NCBI GenBank assembly: GCA_009838845.1
Contig: VXRD01000143.1
Location: forward strand, 1-54,398
Source: Gemmatimonadota bacterium
GTDB lineage: Bacteria > Latescibacterota > UBA2968
Length of the DNA stretch: 54,398 nucleotides
Reading direction: 5' to 3'
Shown one piece after another: positions 1 to 7,046 of this stretch; the stretch's first letter is position 1, and each line of letters opens with the position of its first letter. Below the pieces are notes generated by a model. The model did no database searches. It saw only the letters and a list, made by a program, of their open reading frames with translations, and had not been told where the DNA came from. The translations under genes were made by a program, and so were the position numbers.

Positions 1-76
1 GTTCATAGGCATATATTGTGATTAAAAATATGTATTTATACATATTACACGTTTGCATTTTTGGATTGGAGCCGCT

Positions 77-877
77 ATGAGAAAAATGTATTGGACAGAC
101 CTGAGGACTTCTAAAATTCAGTGTGCAAACGCAGACGGTTCAGATGTCAAAGATCTCGTTACGACTGGATTGCGTATTCCAAATAGCATCGCCCTGGATG
201 GAGACGAGGGTAAGATGTACTGGACGGACGCTGGAACGTCCAAAATTCAGCGTGCAAACCTGGATGGTTCAGATGTCGAAGATCTCGTTGTTACCGATGT
301 ATATCTTCCAGGTGGAATGACGGTGCATGGAAAGAGAAGAAAAATATATTGGACAGACGCGGCCTGGGGAGAGACTGTGGAGTGCAAAGTACAACGAGCG
401 GACCTGGATGGCTCTCATGTCGAAACGCTCGTTTTCACCGAAATGAGTATTCCCAACGGTATCGTTCTGGATCTGGACATGGGTAAGATATACTGGACGG
501 ACTTAACCAAAATTCAACGAGCGAATCTGGATGGCTCTTATGTTGAAACGCTCGTTTTCACCGAATTACTGCCATTGGGGATTGCCTTAGACGTGGGGGA
601 AGGGAAGATGTACTGGACGAACTATAAGGGTGCTGGCGTGTCTAAAATTCAACGTGCGGACCTGGATGGTTCAGATGTTGAAGATCTCGTTACCGCGGGA
701 TTGGATCGCCCGTCGGGAATTGCGCTGGATGTCGTCAAAGGGAAGATGTACTGGGGGGACTATGACAACTATGGCACGGCTAAAATTCAATGTGCGAACC
801 TGGATGGTTCAGATGTTGAAGATCTCGTTACTACGGGATTGGATCGCCCATCGGGGATTGCACTGTGCTGCTTCTAA
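77..877 (+). CDS. YWTD-repeat (LDL-receptor class B) beta-propeller protein
   Basis: Six repeats of about 43 residues each carry a YWTD-type core (MYWTD, MYWTD, IYWTD, IYWTD, MYWTN, MYWGD) followed by KIQRANLDGSDVEDLV-like strands. Six such blades normally make one complete propeller, so at 266 aa this may be a whole domain with nothing else attached. I chose ATG 77 because GGAG sits 5 nt upstream; an in-frame TTG lies at 53. There is no signal peptide or membrane segment, which is odd because characterised YWTD propellers are extracellular. The protein stops abruptly inside the start of another repeat (GIAL then CCF), so the 3' end may be truncated. Binding partner unknown. The fold assignment is firm, the function is not. 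Confidence 0.8.
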   Translation: MRKMYWTDLRTSKIQCANADGSDVKDLVTTGLRIPNSIALDGDEGKMYWTDAGTSKIQRANLDGSDVEDLVVTDVYLPGGMTVHGKRRKIYWTDAAWGETVECKVQRADLDGSHVETLVFTEMSIPNGIVLDLDMGKIYWTDLTKIQRANLDGSYVETLVFTELLPLGIALDVGEGKMYWTNYKGAGVSKIQRADLDGSDVEDLVTAGLDRPSGIALDVVKGKMYWGDYDNYGTAKIQCANLDGSDVEDLVTTGLDRPSGIALCCF

Positions 878-897
878 TACCTCCACCTTTTCAAGGG

Positions 898-926
898 TTG
901 ACTTTCGCTTTTGCATGGGCTATATT
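898..926 (+). promoter_or_regulatory. Sigma-70-type promoter of the structured RNA unit
   Basis: TTGACT (898-903) and TATATT (921-926) are separated by exactly 17 nt, a near-consensus housekeeping promoter. Transcription would start near 933, just before the small ORF and its very strong ribosome-binding site. The nearest downstream full-size gene (rplM) is cut off by a terminator. Confidence 0.7.
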
Positions 927-939
927 GGAACCACACAAG

Positions 940-952
940 AAAGGAGGTGGTC
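940..952 (+). promoter_or_regulatory. Extended Shine-Dalgarno sequence of the micro-ORF
   Basis: AAAGGAGGTGGTC can pair with 13 consecutive bases of the usual 16S rRNA 3' end, with one G-U pair at 950. It ends 2 nt before ATG 955; the GGAGG core ends 7 nt before it, which is ideal spacing. It is longer than the ribosome-binding sites of the ribosomal protein genes downstream. Confidence 0.55.
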
Positions 953-954
953 GA

Positions 955-990
955 ATGAGTGAAATGACCAGTGGAGGTGGCTGTCGTTAG
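955..990 (+). CDS. 11-codon micro-ORF (MSEMTSGGGCR)
   Basis: An 11-residue ORF ending GGGCR starts with ATG behind an almost full anti-SD match (940-952). Its last four codons and stop codon lie in the 5' strands of the long hairpin at 976-1059, so ribosome occupancy would open that helix. The stop TAG is followed directly by GTG 991, opening a second 8-codon frame ending at 1017. It may be a leader peptide, a ribosome-sensing element or a real tiny peptide. The evidence is the ribosome-binding site and the placement only; nothing indicates the peptide's function. Confidence 0.35.
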   Translation: MSEMTSGGGCR

Positions 991-1128
991 GTGCGCCTCT
1001 GCCAGGAGCGGGAATAGCATCTCGAATGGTAGCGCACCTGGCAATCCAAGACAGCCATCGAGCGGTTTGTTATCTGCCACATTGGCGATTTTTTGACAAT
1101 CGCGAGGCAGAAACTTCCGTCAGACGAT

Positions 1129-1181
1129 GCGCCGCACGGAGATGGGTCGGTTTTCCGACACCCGACGTGTGGCGCTTTTTT
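1129..1181 (+). terminator. Rho-independent terminator
   Basis: GCGCCGCACG (1129-1138) pairs with CGTGTGGCGC (1166-1175), one G-U, followed by six T. A second helix, GTCGG TTTT CCGAC (1146-1159), stacks inside. TCCGT (1116-1120) could pair with ACGGA (1136-1140) and compete with the 5' arm, a weak antiterminator-like alternative. Confidence 0.75.
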
Positions 1182-1186
1182 GTGGG

Positions 1187-1215
1187 TTTCTAACTTGACA
1201 AAATTGGATTATACT
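1187..1215 (+). promoter_or_regulatory. Probable rplM promoter region
   Basis: TATACT (1210-1215) is a good -10 element, with TTTCTA (1187-1192) at 17 nt as a poor -35. A perfect TTGACA lies at 1195-1200, but only 9 nt from that -10 and without a matching -10 at 17 nt. Transcription would start near 1222, right after the terminator of the RNA unit. Confidence 0.4.
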
Positions 1216-1252
1216 GTACCTTCAGAGGCTCAAAGATTCCAAAATTAGGAGA

Positions 1253-1301
1253 GGAGGTGAGAGAGTTGCGCCGTAACCATGCGGCGCGATTGAGACGATG
1301 A
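1253..1301 (+). promoter_or_regulatory. rplM leader: distant SD, hairpin and overlapping uORF
   Basis: The only strong SD upstream of rplM (GGAGGTG, 1253-1259) is 38 nt from ATG 1298. It is ideally spaced instead for TTG 1266, which opens a frame of 11 codons plus stop whose TGA (1299-1301) overlaps the rplM start as ATGA. A GC hairpin, GCGCCG (1268-1273) with CGGCGC (1282-1287), lies between them. Either ribosomes reach rplM by coupling from the uORF, or the folded hairpin shortens the gap. Ribosomal protein genes are often autoregulated at such leaders; that step here is inference. Confidence 0.4.
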
Positions 1302-1729
1302 TGACACCGAGTGCCAAAAAAGGTGATGTTGAACACACCTGGTATGTCGCCGATGCAGAAGGCAAGATACTGGGGCGATTTGCCAGTGGCGTTGCCCGAA
1401 TTTTGCGCGGCAAACACAAGCCTTTTTATACCCCCCATGTTGATACGGGGGATCACGTAGTTATTATAAATGCCGAAAAAATACAGGTGAAGGGCAATAA
1501 CAAAGCCCAGCAGAAGGTTTATACGAGCTATAGTGGGTATCCCAGCGGGCTTAAGAAGCAAACGCTGGAAGACGCGCTGGAAAAGCGCCCCACATTTGTA
1601 CTTGAGCACGCGATTCGGGGTATGTTGCCCCACAACAAATTGGGGCGACAGATGATCAAAAAGGTCCGTATTTACGCCGGGTCAGAGCACCCACACCAGG
1701 CTCAGTCTCCTGAGCCTATTGATTTATAG
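1298..1729 (+). CDS. rplM: 50S ribosomal protein L13
   Basis: This is a large-subunit protein that binds 23S rRNA early in assembly. The 143-aa product has the L13 signature throughout: [13 protein letters not shown] near the N-terminus, [17 protein letters not shown], then TYTSYSGYP-like and [11 protein letters not shown] segments. Its length matches the family. ATG 1298 is followed by a second ATG at 1301; upstream the frame closes at 1274, so the start must be here although no SD is nearby (see the leader entry). It is followed 13 nt later by rpsI, the usual partner. Confidence 0.97.
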   Translation: MMTPSAKKGDVEHTWYVADAEGKILGRFASGVARILRGKHKPFYTPHVDTGDHVVIINAEKIQVKGNNKAQQKVYTSYSGYPSGLKKQTLEDALEKRPTFVLEHAIRGMLPHNKLGRQMIKKVRIYAGSEHPHQAQSPEPIDL

Positions 1730-1742
1730 AGGAGGTGATTAT

Positions 1743-2138
1743 TTGGCAGTTGAACCACTGAGTTCTGCTACGGGGCGTCGAAAAACATCAACGGCGCATG
1801 TAAAACTTTTCCCTGGAACGGGATTGATCGTTATCAATGGGCTTTCCGCGCTCGATTATCTCAAACGGGAGACATTGGTGATGATTATCGAACAGCCCTT
1901 AGATGTGACCGAGACCCGGGGGACTTATGATATTGTTGCCAAAGCAAAGGGGGGCGGTTTGACCGGTCAGGCCGGCGCCGTGCGATTGGGTATTGCACGC
2001 AGTTTGCAAGGCGTGAATACGGGCAATCACAAACCCCTGCGCCAGGCGGGCTTGCTCACGCGCGATCCGCGCAAAGTGGAACGAAAAAAACCCGGGCAAC
2101 CCGGAGCGCGCAAAAAATTCCAATTCTCCAAGCGTTAA
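1743..2138 (+). CDS. rpsI: 30S ribosomal protein S9
   Basis: This small-subunit protein has a basic C-terminal tail that reaches the P-site tRNA. The 131-aa product contains GRRKTSTAHVKLFPG at the N-terminus, the GGGLTGQAGAVRLGIAR core and the invariant ending KKFQFSKR. I chose TTG 1743 because GGAGGTGA lies just upstream and the homologous N-terminus begins here; earlier in-frame codons fall inside rplM. Co-transcription with rplM is conserved in most bacteria. Confidence 0.96.
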   Translation: MAVEPLSSATGRRKTSTAHVKLFPGTGLIVINGLSALDYLKRETLVMIIEQPLDVTETRGTYDIVAKAKGGGLTGQAGAVRLGIARSLQGVNTGNHKPLRQAGLLTRDPRKVERKKPGQPGARKKFQFSKR

Positions 2139-2250
2139 ACCAGAGTATTTTATCTGGATATCACATGTATCCTGATTGCTTCACGGGTGCCAGATGGCAA
2201 TGCGGCAATATGAGGGATGCAGAGGACAAACCCAAAGTGCAGGAGGTGAC
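2139..2250 (+). promoter_or_regulatory. rpsB 5' untranslated region with small hairpins
   Basis: A 112-nt gap separates rpsI and rpsB. It contains CCAGA (2140-2144) pairing with TCTGG (2153-2157), and TGCC (2188-2191) pairing with GGCA (2196-2199). There is no T-run, so neither is a terminator. S2 leaders are autoregulatory in many bacteria, but I see no specific match to a known leader. Confidence 0.25.
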
Positions 2251-3009
2251 ATGGCTGTTGTTTCAATGAGGCAACTGCTCGAATCTGGCGTTCACTTCGG
2301 GCATCAAACCCGGCGGTGGAATCCAAAGATGCAGAAATACATTTTTACAGAACGCAATGGTATTTACATTGTCGATTTGCAAAAGACGCAGATGCAAATC
2401 GAAACGGCATATCAGGCTGTGCGCAAGGCTGCCGAAACAGGCCAGCCGATTCTTTTTGTCGGTACGAAGAAACAGGCCAAAGACATCATTTCAGATGCCG
2501 CTGAACGCTGCGACATGTTTTTTGTCAACAACCGCTGGTTGGGGGGCATGCTGACGAATTTTCAAACTATTCGGCAGAGCATTCGCCGCCTGGACACGCT
2601 GGATAAAATGGCCAGCGATGGCACATATCAGCAGTTGACCAAAAAGGAAGTGTTGCGTTTGGAACGCGAGCGCGATAAGTTGCAAAAATCCCTGGGTGGG
2701 ATCCGCAGCATGGGGCGTTTGCCAGCACTCGTATTTGTAGTGGATACCAAAAAGGAAAAAATCGCAGTCGCCGAAGCGCGCCGCCTGGAAATTCCGCTTG
2801 TAGCGATTGTCGATACCAATTGCGATCCGGATGAGGTTGACCATCCCATTCCGGGTAATGATGATGCAATGCGGTCCATTGCGCTGGTTACAAATTTGAT
2901 GGCCGAGGCTGTAATTGAGGGGACAACTGTTCGACAGGATGAAGAAGAAGATGCCCCTGTGCCTGATGCAGGCCCTGAGATTACAGAAATTGATCCCAGC
3001 AATAATTAA
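2251..3009 (+). CDS. rpsB: 30S ribosomal protein S2
   Basis: This late-assembling small-subunit protein is needed for S1 binding. The 252-aa product shows the classical S2 N-terminus ([19 protein letters not shown]), the [13 protein letters not shown] segment, [12 protein letters not shown] and [14 protein letters not shown]. The last 30 residues are an acidic tail (DEEEDAPVP...). ATG 2251 is preceded by AGGAGGTGA at ideal spacing. tsf follows at 23 nt. Confidence 0.97.
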   Translation: MAVVSMRQLLESGVHFGHQTRRWNPKMQKYIFTERNGIYIVDLQKTQMQIETAYQAVRKAAETGQPILFVGTKKQAKDIISDAAERCDMFFVNNRWLGGMLTNFQTIRQSIRRLDTLDKMASDGTYQQLTKKEVLRLERERDKLQKSLGGIRSMGRLPALVFVVDTKKEKIAVAEARRLEIPLVAIVDTNCDPDEVDHPIPGNDDAMRSIALVTNLMAEAVIEGTTVRQDEEEDAPVPDAGPEITEIDPSNN

Positions 3010-3032
3010 ATCAAAAGAGGACGGAGATTGAA

Positions 3033-3632
3033 ATGGCTATTTCTGCAAAAATGGTTCAGGAGTTGCGTGCCAGAACCAATGTGGGCATGATGGATTGTAA
3101 ACGAGCGCTTGAAGAGGCCGATGGCGTCATGGATAAGGCTGTTGAGTTGTTGCGTAAACGGGGCATTGCCAAAGCCGAGAGCAGGGCGGGACGTCAGGCC
3201 AAAGAGGGAGCGATTGCGTCTTATATCCATGCGGGAAGCCAATTGGGGGTTTTGCTCGAGATCAATAGCGAGACCGACTTTGTAGCGCGTACCGATGAGT
3301 TTCAGACGTTTTCAAAAGACGTGGCTATGCACATCGCCGCTGCCGCACCTCTTGTTGTGAATCGCGAGGACGTAGATGCCGAAATGCTGAAAAGAGAAAA
3401 GAATATTTATCGCGACCAGGCACTCAGCGAAGGCAAACCCGAGCACATCGTGGATCGAATTGTGGAAGGCCGCATGGAAAAATACTATCAAGAAGTGGTC
3501 TTAATGGAGCAGGCTTTTGTCAAGGATCCGGACAAAACCATTCAGGACCTGCACTCAGACCTGGCGGCCAAGTGCGGCGAAAATATCACCATTCGCCGAT
3601 TCGCCCGTTTTGTCCTGGGGGAAGAGAGCTAA
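3033..3632 (+). CDS. tsf: Translation elongation factor Ts (short form)
   Basis: This is the guanine-nucleotide exchange factor for EF-Tu. The 199-aa product has the UBA-like N-terminal domain (VQELRARTNVGMMDCKRAL), which contacts EF-Tu, and the diagnostic NSETDFVAR motif. The length corresponds to the short EF-Ts class with one core subdomain (as in Thermus) rather than the ~280-aa Escherichia coli type. The start has GAGGACGGAGA upstream. frr follows without the pyrH gene that normally lies between the two. Confidence 0.97.
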   Translation: MAISAKMVQELRARTNVGMMDCKRALEEADGVMDKAVELLRKRGIAKAESRAGRQAKEGAIASYIHAGSQLGVLLEINSETDFVARTDEFQTFSKDVAMHIAAAAPLVVNREDVDAEMLKREKNIYRDQALSEGKPEHIVDRIVEGRMEKYYQEVVLMEQAFVKDPDKTIQDLHSDLAAKCGENITIRRFARFVLGEES

Positions 3633-3661
3633 GCGTTTATAATGCCCAGAGGAGGTACGCC

Positions 3662-4219
3662 GTGATTGATGAGATTATGGCTGAAGCTCGAACGGCCATG
3701 CAAAAGTCTGTGATAGCCCTGCAAAATGAGATGGGTACAGTGCGAACGGGGCGTGCCAATGCGCATTTGCTGGATCAAATTCGGGTCGAGTATTACGGTA
3801 CACAGATGCCGATTAATCAGGTCGCTACAGTGGGCGTGCCAGAACCGCGTTTGATCGCGCTTCAGCCCTGGGATAAGTCGGCGATTCCACTGATTGAAAA
3901 GGCAATTCTGGAATCGAATTTGGGATTGACACCGACCAATGACGGTACGATTATTCGGTTGCCCATTCCGCAGTTGACAGAAGACCGCAGACGAGAACTC
4001 GTGCGGGTGGTGAGGCAATATGCCGAAGAAAGCCGCATTTCGGTTCGCAATACCCGTCGCGATGCCAATGAACTCATCCGCGATGCGCAAAAAGAAGGCG
4101 AGATTCCCGAAGACGATGCCAGGCGCACAACAGATCGCGTGCAGGATTTGACCGACGAATTTGTCGCGAAAATCGATGAGGTGTTAAAAGAAAAAGAAGA
4201 AGAAATTATGGAAGTTTGA
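3662..4219 (+). CDS. frr: Ribosome recycling factor
   Basis: RRF splits post-termination ribosomes together with EF-G. The product is 185 aa, exactly the usual length. It contains the triple-helix core with GTVRTGRANAHLLDQI, the LIALQPWDKSAIPLIEKAI segment of the second domain and the closing RVQDLTDEFVAKIDEVL helix. I chose GTG 3662 because AGAGGAGGT precedes it and family proteins begin near this residue; an earlier in-frame start would lie inside tsf. A strong terminator follows. Confidence 0.96.
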   Translation: MIDEIMAEARTAMQKSVIALQNEMGTVRTGRANAHLLDQIRVEYYGTQMPINQVATVGVPEPRLIALQPWDKSAIPLIEKAILESNLGLTPTNDGTIIRLPIPQLTEDRRRELVRVVRQYAEESRISVRNTRRDANELIRDAQKEGEIPEDDARRTTDRVQDLTDEFVAKIDEVLKEKEEEIMEV

Positions 4220-4247
4220 TGCGGAACGAGATCTGCTGAATTGAAGA

Positions 4248-4282
4248 GGCCATCTCCATTGCGAGGTGGCCTTTTGGTTTTT
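4248..4282 (+). terminator. Rho-independent terminator after frr
   Basis: GGCCATCTC (4248-4256) pairs with GAGGTGGCC (4263-4271), one G-U, loop CATTGC, followed by TTTTGGTTTTT. It closes the rplM-to-frr unit and faces the convergent lipoprotein gene. Confidence 0.85.
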
Positions 4283-4308
4283 AAGTCTGAGGAGTTCCCC
4301 GGCTCCCT

Positions 4309-4836
4309 TTAATATCTGATCGCATAGATCTCGACAAATTCGCCGTAGTGCCAGACGTAATACGCCGTGCGATAGTGCGATTTGGATCTGCCTGTTGTTC
4401 GGGTGGCGCGTTCGACGGCTTCGGGAGGGTTGACGATCAGGAGTTTGCTGTCGAGGCGAAAACGAAAGCCCAGATGTGTGACGAAGGGCGCGAAGATTAC
4501 ACTGCCTGTTCGCACGTCGATAACGGCGAATTGCTGGCATTCTTCGCCGCAAAACCACCGCACAATAGTTTGATCGCCCGCAAAATTGGGACCGATTTTG
4601 GCACCGTGAATCAAGCGGTCTTTGAATCGAAGCGCGCGCGGATGGCTCACGAGATTGACAGGACGCGGTTTGTCTTTGTAAATTTGGTATTCGGGAATCG
4701 CAAACTGTTCAAATTCGGGCATTTCAGTCACGGGGCCAGGCGCTTCGGGTAACTCGAGTTCGGGCATACAGGCGATAAAAAACAAAAACAGGATGAGGGG
4801 GATCGTCTGATATTTTTTGTATTTTGCGATTTTCAT
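4309..4836 (-). CDS. Conserved hypothetical lipoprotein
   Basis: The 175-aa product begins with a lysine-rich stretch and a hydrophobic run (IPLILFLFFIAC) ending in a lipobox-type cysteine near residue 23, so it is probably a lipid-anchored envelope protein. The mature part contains GPNFAGDQTIVRWFCGEECQ and VIDVRTGSVIF, a pattern I know from small proteobacterial conserved hypotheticals without assigned function. Three cysteines (the lipobox Cys plus CGEEC) are present. It stands alone between two oppositely oriented genes. Confidence 0.7.
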   Translation of the reverse strand: MKIAKYKKYQTIPLILFLFFIACMPELELPEAPGPVTEMPEFEQFAIPEYQIYKDKPRPVNLVSHPRALRFKDRLIHGAKIGPNFAGDQTIVRWFCGEECQQFAVIDVRTGSVIFAPFVTHLGFRFRLDSKLLIVNPPEAVERATRTTGRSKSHYRTAYYVWHYGEFVEIYAIRY

Positions 4837-4916
4837 GATGTCAAATATAAGGCTTTTTCGTCAAGTCGGGCTATCATTTACCCAATTGAAAACAGGTTTA
4901 GTTTATGAGGTGATCC

Positions 4917-5870
4917 ATGAAAGACAAATTAAATGCGGTTGTTCAAGCGCACAATTTTTCGGGTGTGGTTCTCGTCGTGCGGTCGAGAGAGCGATTATTG
5001 GCACAGGGATATGGGATGGCTGACCTGGAAAACAACGTGCCACATGCCCTGCATACCAAATTTCGCATTGGCTCCATAACCAAGACATTTACCGCAATGG
5101 CGGTGATGATATTGGCGGAGCAGGGCAAACTCCAAATAGACAATTTGCTCTCTGAGTATTTACCGGACATTCCCGATCACTGGACCGGGATCACATTACA
5201 CCATCTGCTGAGCAATACGGCGGGGATCAGGCATGTGTGGGAACTGCCTGGTTTTTCCGATACCATGTCGCTGAAAGCAACCTCTGCCGAGACAATTCAA
5301 AAAGTTGTGGATCGGCCTCTCGTGGCGCCGCCGGGTACAAAATACCACTATAGCGGAACGGGATTTTTTGTCTTGTCGCGCGTGATCGAAAAAGTGTCGG
5401 GTCAATCATATCAGACTTTTTTGAAAGCGCACATATTTGACCCTATAGAGATGACCGATACGGGATGCGATCATCCCGATCCAATTTTGCCACATCGCGC
5501 ACGCGGATATGCTCCTGCGGGGAATGGCGTGATCAATTCGCCGATGATCTATATGCCGATTCTGACCGGTGGGGGAAATTTGTATTCCACAGCAGAAGAT
5601 CTGGCGAAGTGGGATGCCGCGCTCGGCGATGGCAAACTGATTTCACAGGCATCTTATGAGCAGATGTTTACGCCGGTGTTGAACAATTACGCCTGCGGCT
5701 GGCGCGTGGTGGACAATGGATCTGTTATGCACGGCGGTAGCGTATCGGGATTCAACACGGTTTTGTTGCGGTTTTTAGATGACGAGGTCTGTGTTATTGT
5801 ATTGAGCAACGTGAATCCCGCCCCTGTAAAATCCATTGCGCAACAACTCGCGGCGGTTGTGTTTGCCTGA
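4917..5870 (+). CDS. Serine hydrolase, class C beta-lactamase/PBP4*-like fold
   Basis: The 317-aa product has the three active-site elements of the family: SITK (S53-K56) as SxxK, YSG in YHYSGTGFF (about residue 141) in place of YxN, and HGG in VMHGGSVSGF near residue 272. Such proteins hydrolyse D-amino peptides, esters or lactams; the substrate cannot be read from sequence. No signal peptide is visible, so a cytoplasmic location is likely if the start is right. ATG 4917 has GAGGTGATCC upstream. A larger relative is encoded at 51626-52978. Confidence 0.85.
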   Translation: MKDKLNAVVQAHNFSGVVLVVRSRERLLAQGYGMADLENNVPHALHTKFRIGSITKTFTAMAVMILAEQGKLQIDNLLSEYLPDIPDHWTGITLHHLLSNTAGIRHVWELPGFSDTMSLKATSAETIQKVVDRPLVAPPGTKYHYSGTGFFVLSRVIEKVSGQSYQTFLKAHIFDPIEMTDTGCDHPDPILPHRARGYAPAGNGVINSPMIYMPILTGGGNLYSTAEDLAKWDAALGDGKLISQASYEQMFTPVLNNYACGWRVVDNGSVMHGGSVSGFNTVLLRFLDDEVCVIVLSNVNPAPVKSIAQQLAAVVFA

Positions 5871-5897
5871 GCAACACTGCTGAGTATTGCGCGTTGC

Positions 5898-5926
5898 TTG
5901 ACTCCCCACTATCCATTGGGTACATT
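5898..5926 (+). promoter_or_regulatory. Promoter upstream of aroC
   Basis: TTGACT (5898-5903) and TACATT (5921-5926) are spaced by 17 nt, giving a start near 5933, about 30 nt before the aroC ATG. Confidence 0.5.
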
Positions 5927-5963
5927 TGCATACCATTCACGTCATGATATAGAGGAGCTTGTT

Positions 5964-7043
5964 ATGAGCAGCACATTTGGTCGCGCATTTCGCATCACCA
6001 CATGGGGGGAGTCACACGGTGGTGGCGTTGGTGTTGTTCTGGATGGATGCCCGCCCGGCCTGGAGATCAGCGAAGAAGATATACAGATTGAACTCGACCG
6101 TCGCAAACCTGGCCAGAGCAAAATTACCACACAGCGCAAAGAAGAAGACCAGATAGAAATCCACTCGGGTCTTTTTGAGGGCAAAACCCTTGGCACGCCG
6201 ATATCGATGATGGTGTGGAATCAGGATGCGCGTTCCAAAGATTACGAAGAAATACGCACCAAATACCGACCTTCGCACGCCGATTACACATATCAGCAAA
6301 AATACGGCATTCGCAACTGGAAGGGGGGGGGCAGAGCCAGTGCGCGCGAGACAATCGGCCGCGTTGCCGCAGGTGCGATTGCGCGCAAATTGCTCAAACG
6401 CGATTGCAATATCGACATTATCGCTTATGTGCGTCAGGTTCACACCCTTGTTGCCAATGTCGATCCCATCGCGGTTACCCGCGAGCAGGTCGAGTCGAAT
6501 ATCGCCCGCGTGCCCGATTCTGAGATTGCCGAGCAAATCATTCAGCGCATTGATGCCGCCCGCAAAGATGGCGACTCTCTCGGTGGCGTGGTCGAGGCCG
6601 TTGCCCATCGCGTTCCTCCCGGCTGGGGGGAACCCGTCTTTGACAAACTCGAAGCAGACTTCGCCAAGTCTATGCTTTCATTGCCCGCCTGCAAGGGTTT
6701 CGAATCCGGCTCTGGTTTTGGCGGTATTGCGATGACTGGTTCTGCACACAACGATCCCTTTTACAACGATGGCAGCGGCATTCACACGCGCACAAATCAT
6801 TCCGGCGGTATTCAGGGCGGTATCTCCAACGGCGAACCCATCGTCATTCGCTCAGCTTTCAAGCCCACTGCCACAATTTTGGCCGAGCAAGAAACCGTCG
6901 ATATCCACGGCAACGCCACCACTCTCAAAGGGCGCGGTAGGCACGACCCCTGCGTCTTACCCCGCGCAGTTCCCATTGTCGAAGCGATGATGGCACTCGT
7001 ACTGGCGGACCACTATTTGCGCCAGCGCGGACAAAGAGGGTGA
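5964..7043 (+). CDS. aroC: Chorismate synthase
   Basis: This enzyme catalyses the last shikimate step, 5-enolpyruvylshikimate-3-phosphate to chorismate, using reduced FMN without net redox. The 359-aa product has the three family signatures: [18 protein letters not shown] near the N-terminus, the central [18 protein letters not shown], and [19 protein letters not shown] near the C-terminus. ATG 5964 has GAGGAG upstream; the earlier in-frame codon would precede the predicted transcription start. The adenylating enzyme follows 3 nt after the stop. Confidence 0.97.
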   Translation: MSSTFGRAFRITTWGESHGGGVGVVLDGCPPGLEISEEDIQIELDRRKPGQSKITTQRKEEDQIEIHSGLFEGKTLGTPISMMVWNQDARSKDYEEIRTKYRPSHADYTYQQKYGIRNWKGGGRASARETIGRVAAGAIARKLLKRDCNIDIIAYVRQVHTLVANVDPIAVTREQVESNIARVPDSEIAEQIIQRIDAARKDGDSLGGVVEAVAHRVPPGWGEPVFDKLEADFAKSMLSLPACKGFESGSGFGGIAMTGSAHNDPFYNDGSGIHTRTNHSGGIQGGISNGEPIVIRSAFKPTATILAEQETVDIHGNATTLKGRGRHDPCVLPRAVPIVEAMMALVLADHYLRQRGQRG

Positions 7044-7046
7044 ATA

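Larger units (their letters stand above)
933..1181 (+). ncRNA. Candidate structured RNA with embedded micro-ORF
   Basis: A transcript of about 250 nt is bounded by its own promoter (898-926) and terminator (1129-1181), with no ordinary gene inside. Three groups of self-complementarity are visible. First, 976-985 pairs with 1050-1059 (10 bp, one G-U), enclosing 989-996 paired with 1032-1039 (AGGTGCGC with GCGCACCT). Second, 1073-1078 pairs with 1106-1111 (TCTGCC with GGCAGA), enclosing 1085-1090 paired with 1098-1103 (GCGATT with AATCGC). Third is the terminator hairpin. The first helix covers codons 8-11 of an 11-codon ORF (955-990), so translation and folding would exclude each other. I do not recognise an Rfam family. 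There is no tRNA-like end, so tmRNA is unlikely. It could be a free RNA or an attenuator remnant. Confidence 0.5.

Noticed and set aside
933-1181. tmRNA as identity of the structured RNA
   Set aside because: There is no tRNA-like acceptor end or CCA, and the ORF tag is not Ala-rich at its C-terminus.
1195-1200. TTGACA box upstream of rplM
   Set aside because: It has no -10 element at 16-18 nt; the nearest TATACT is only 9 nt away. It is kept only as a note in the promoter entry.
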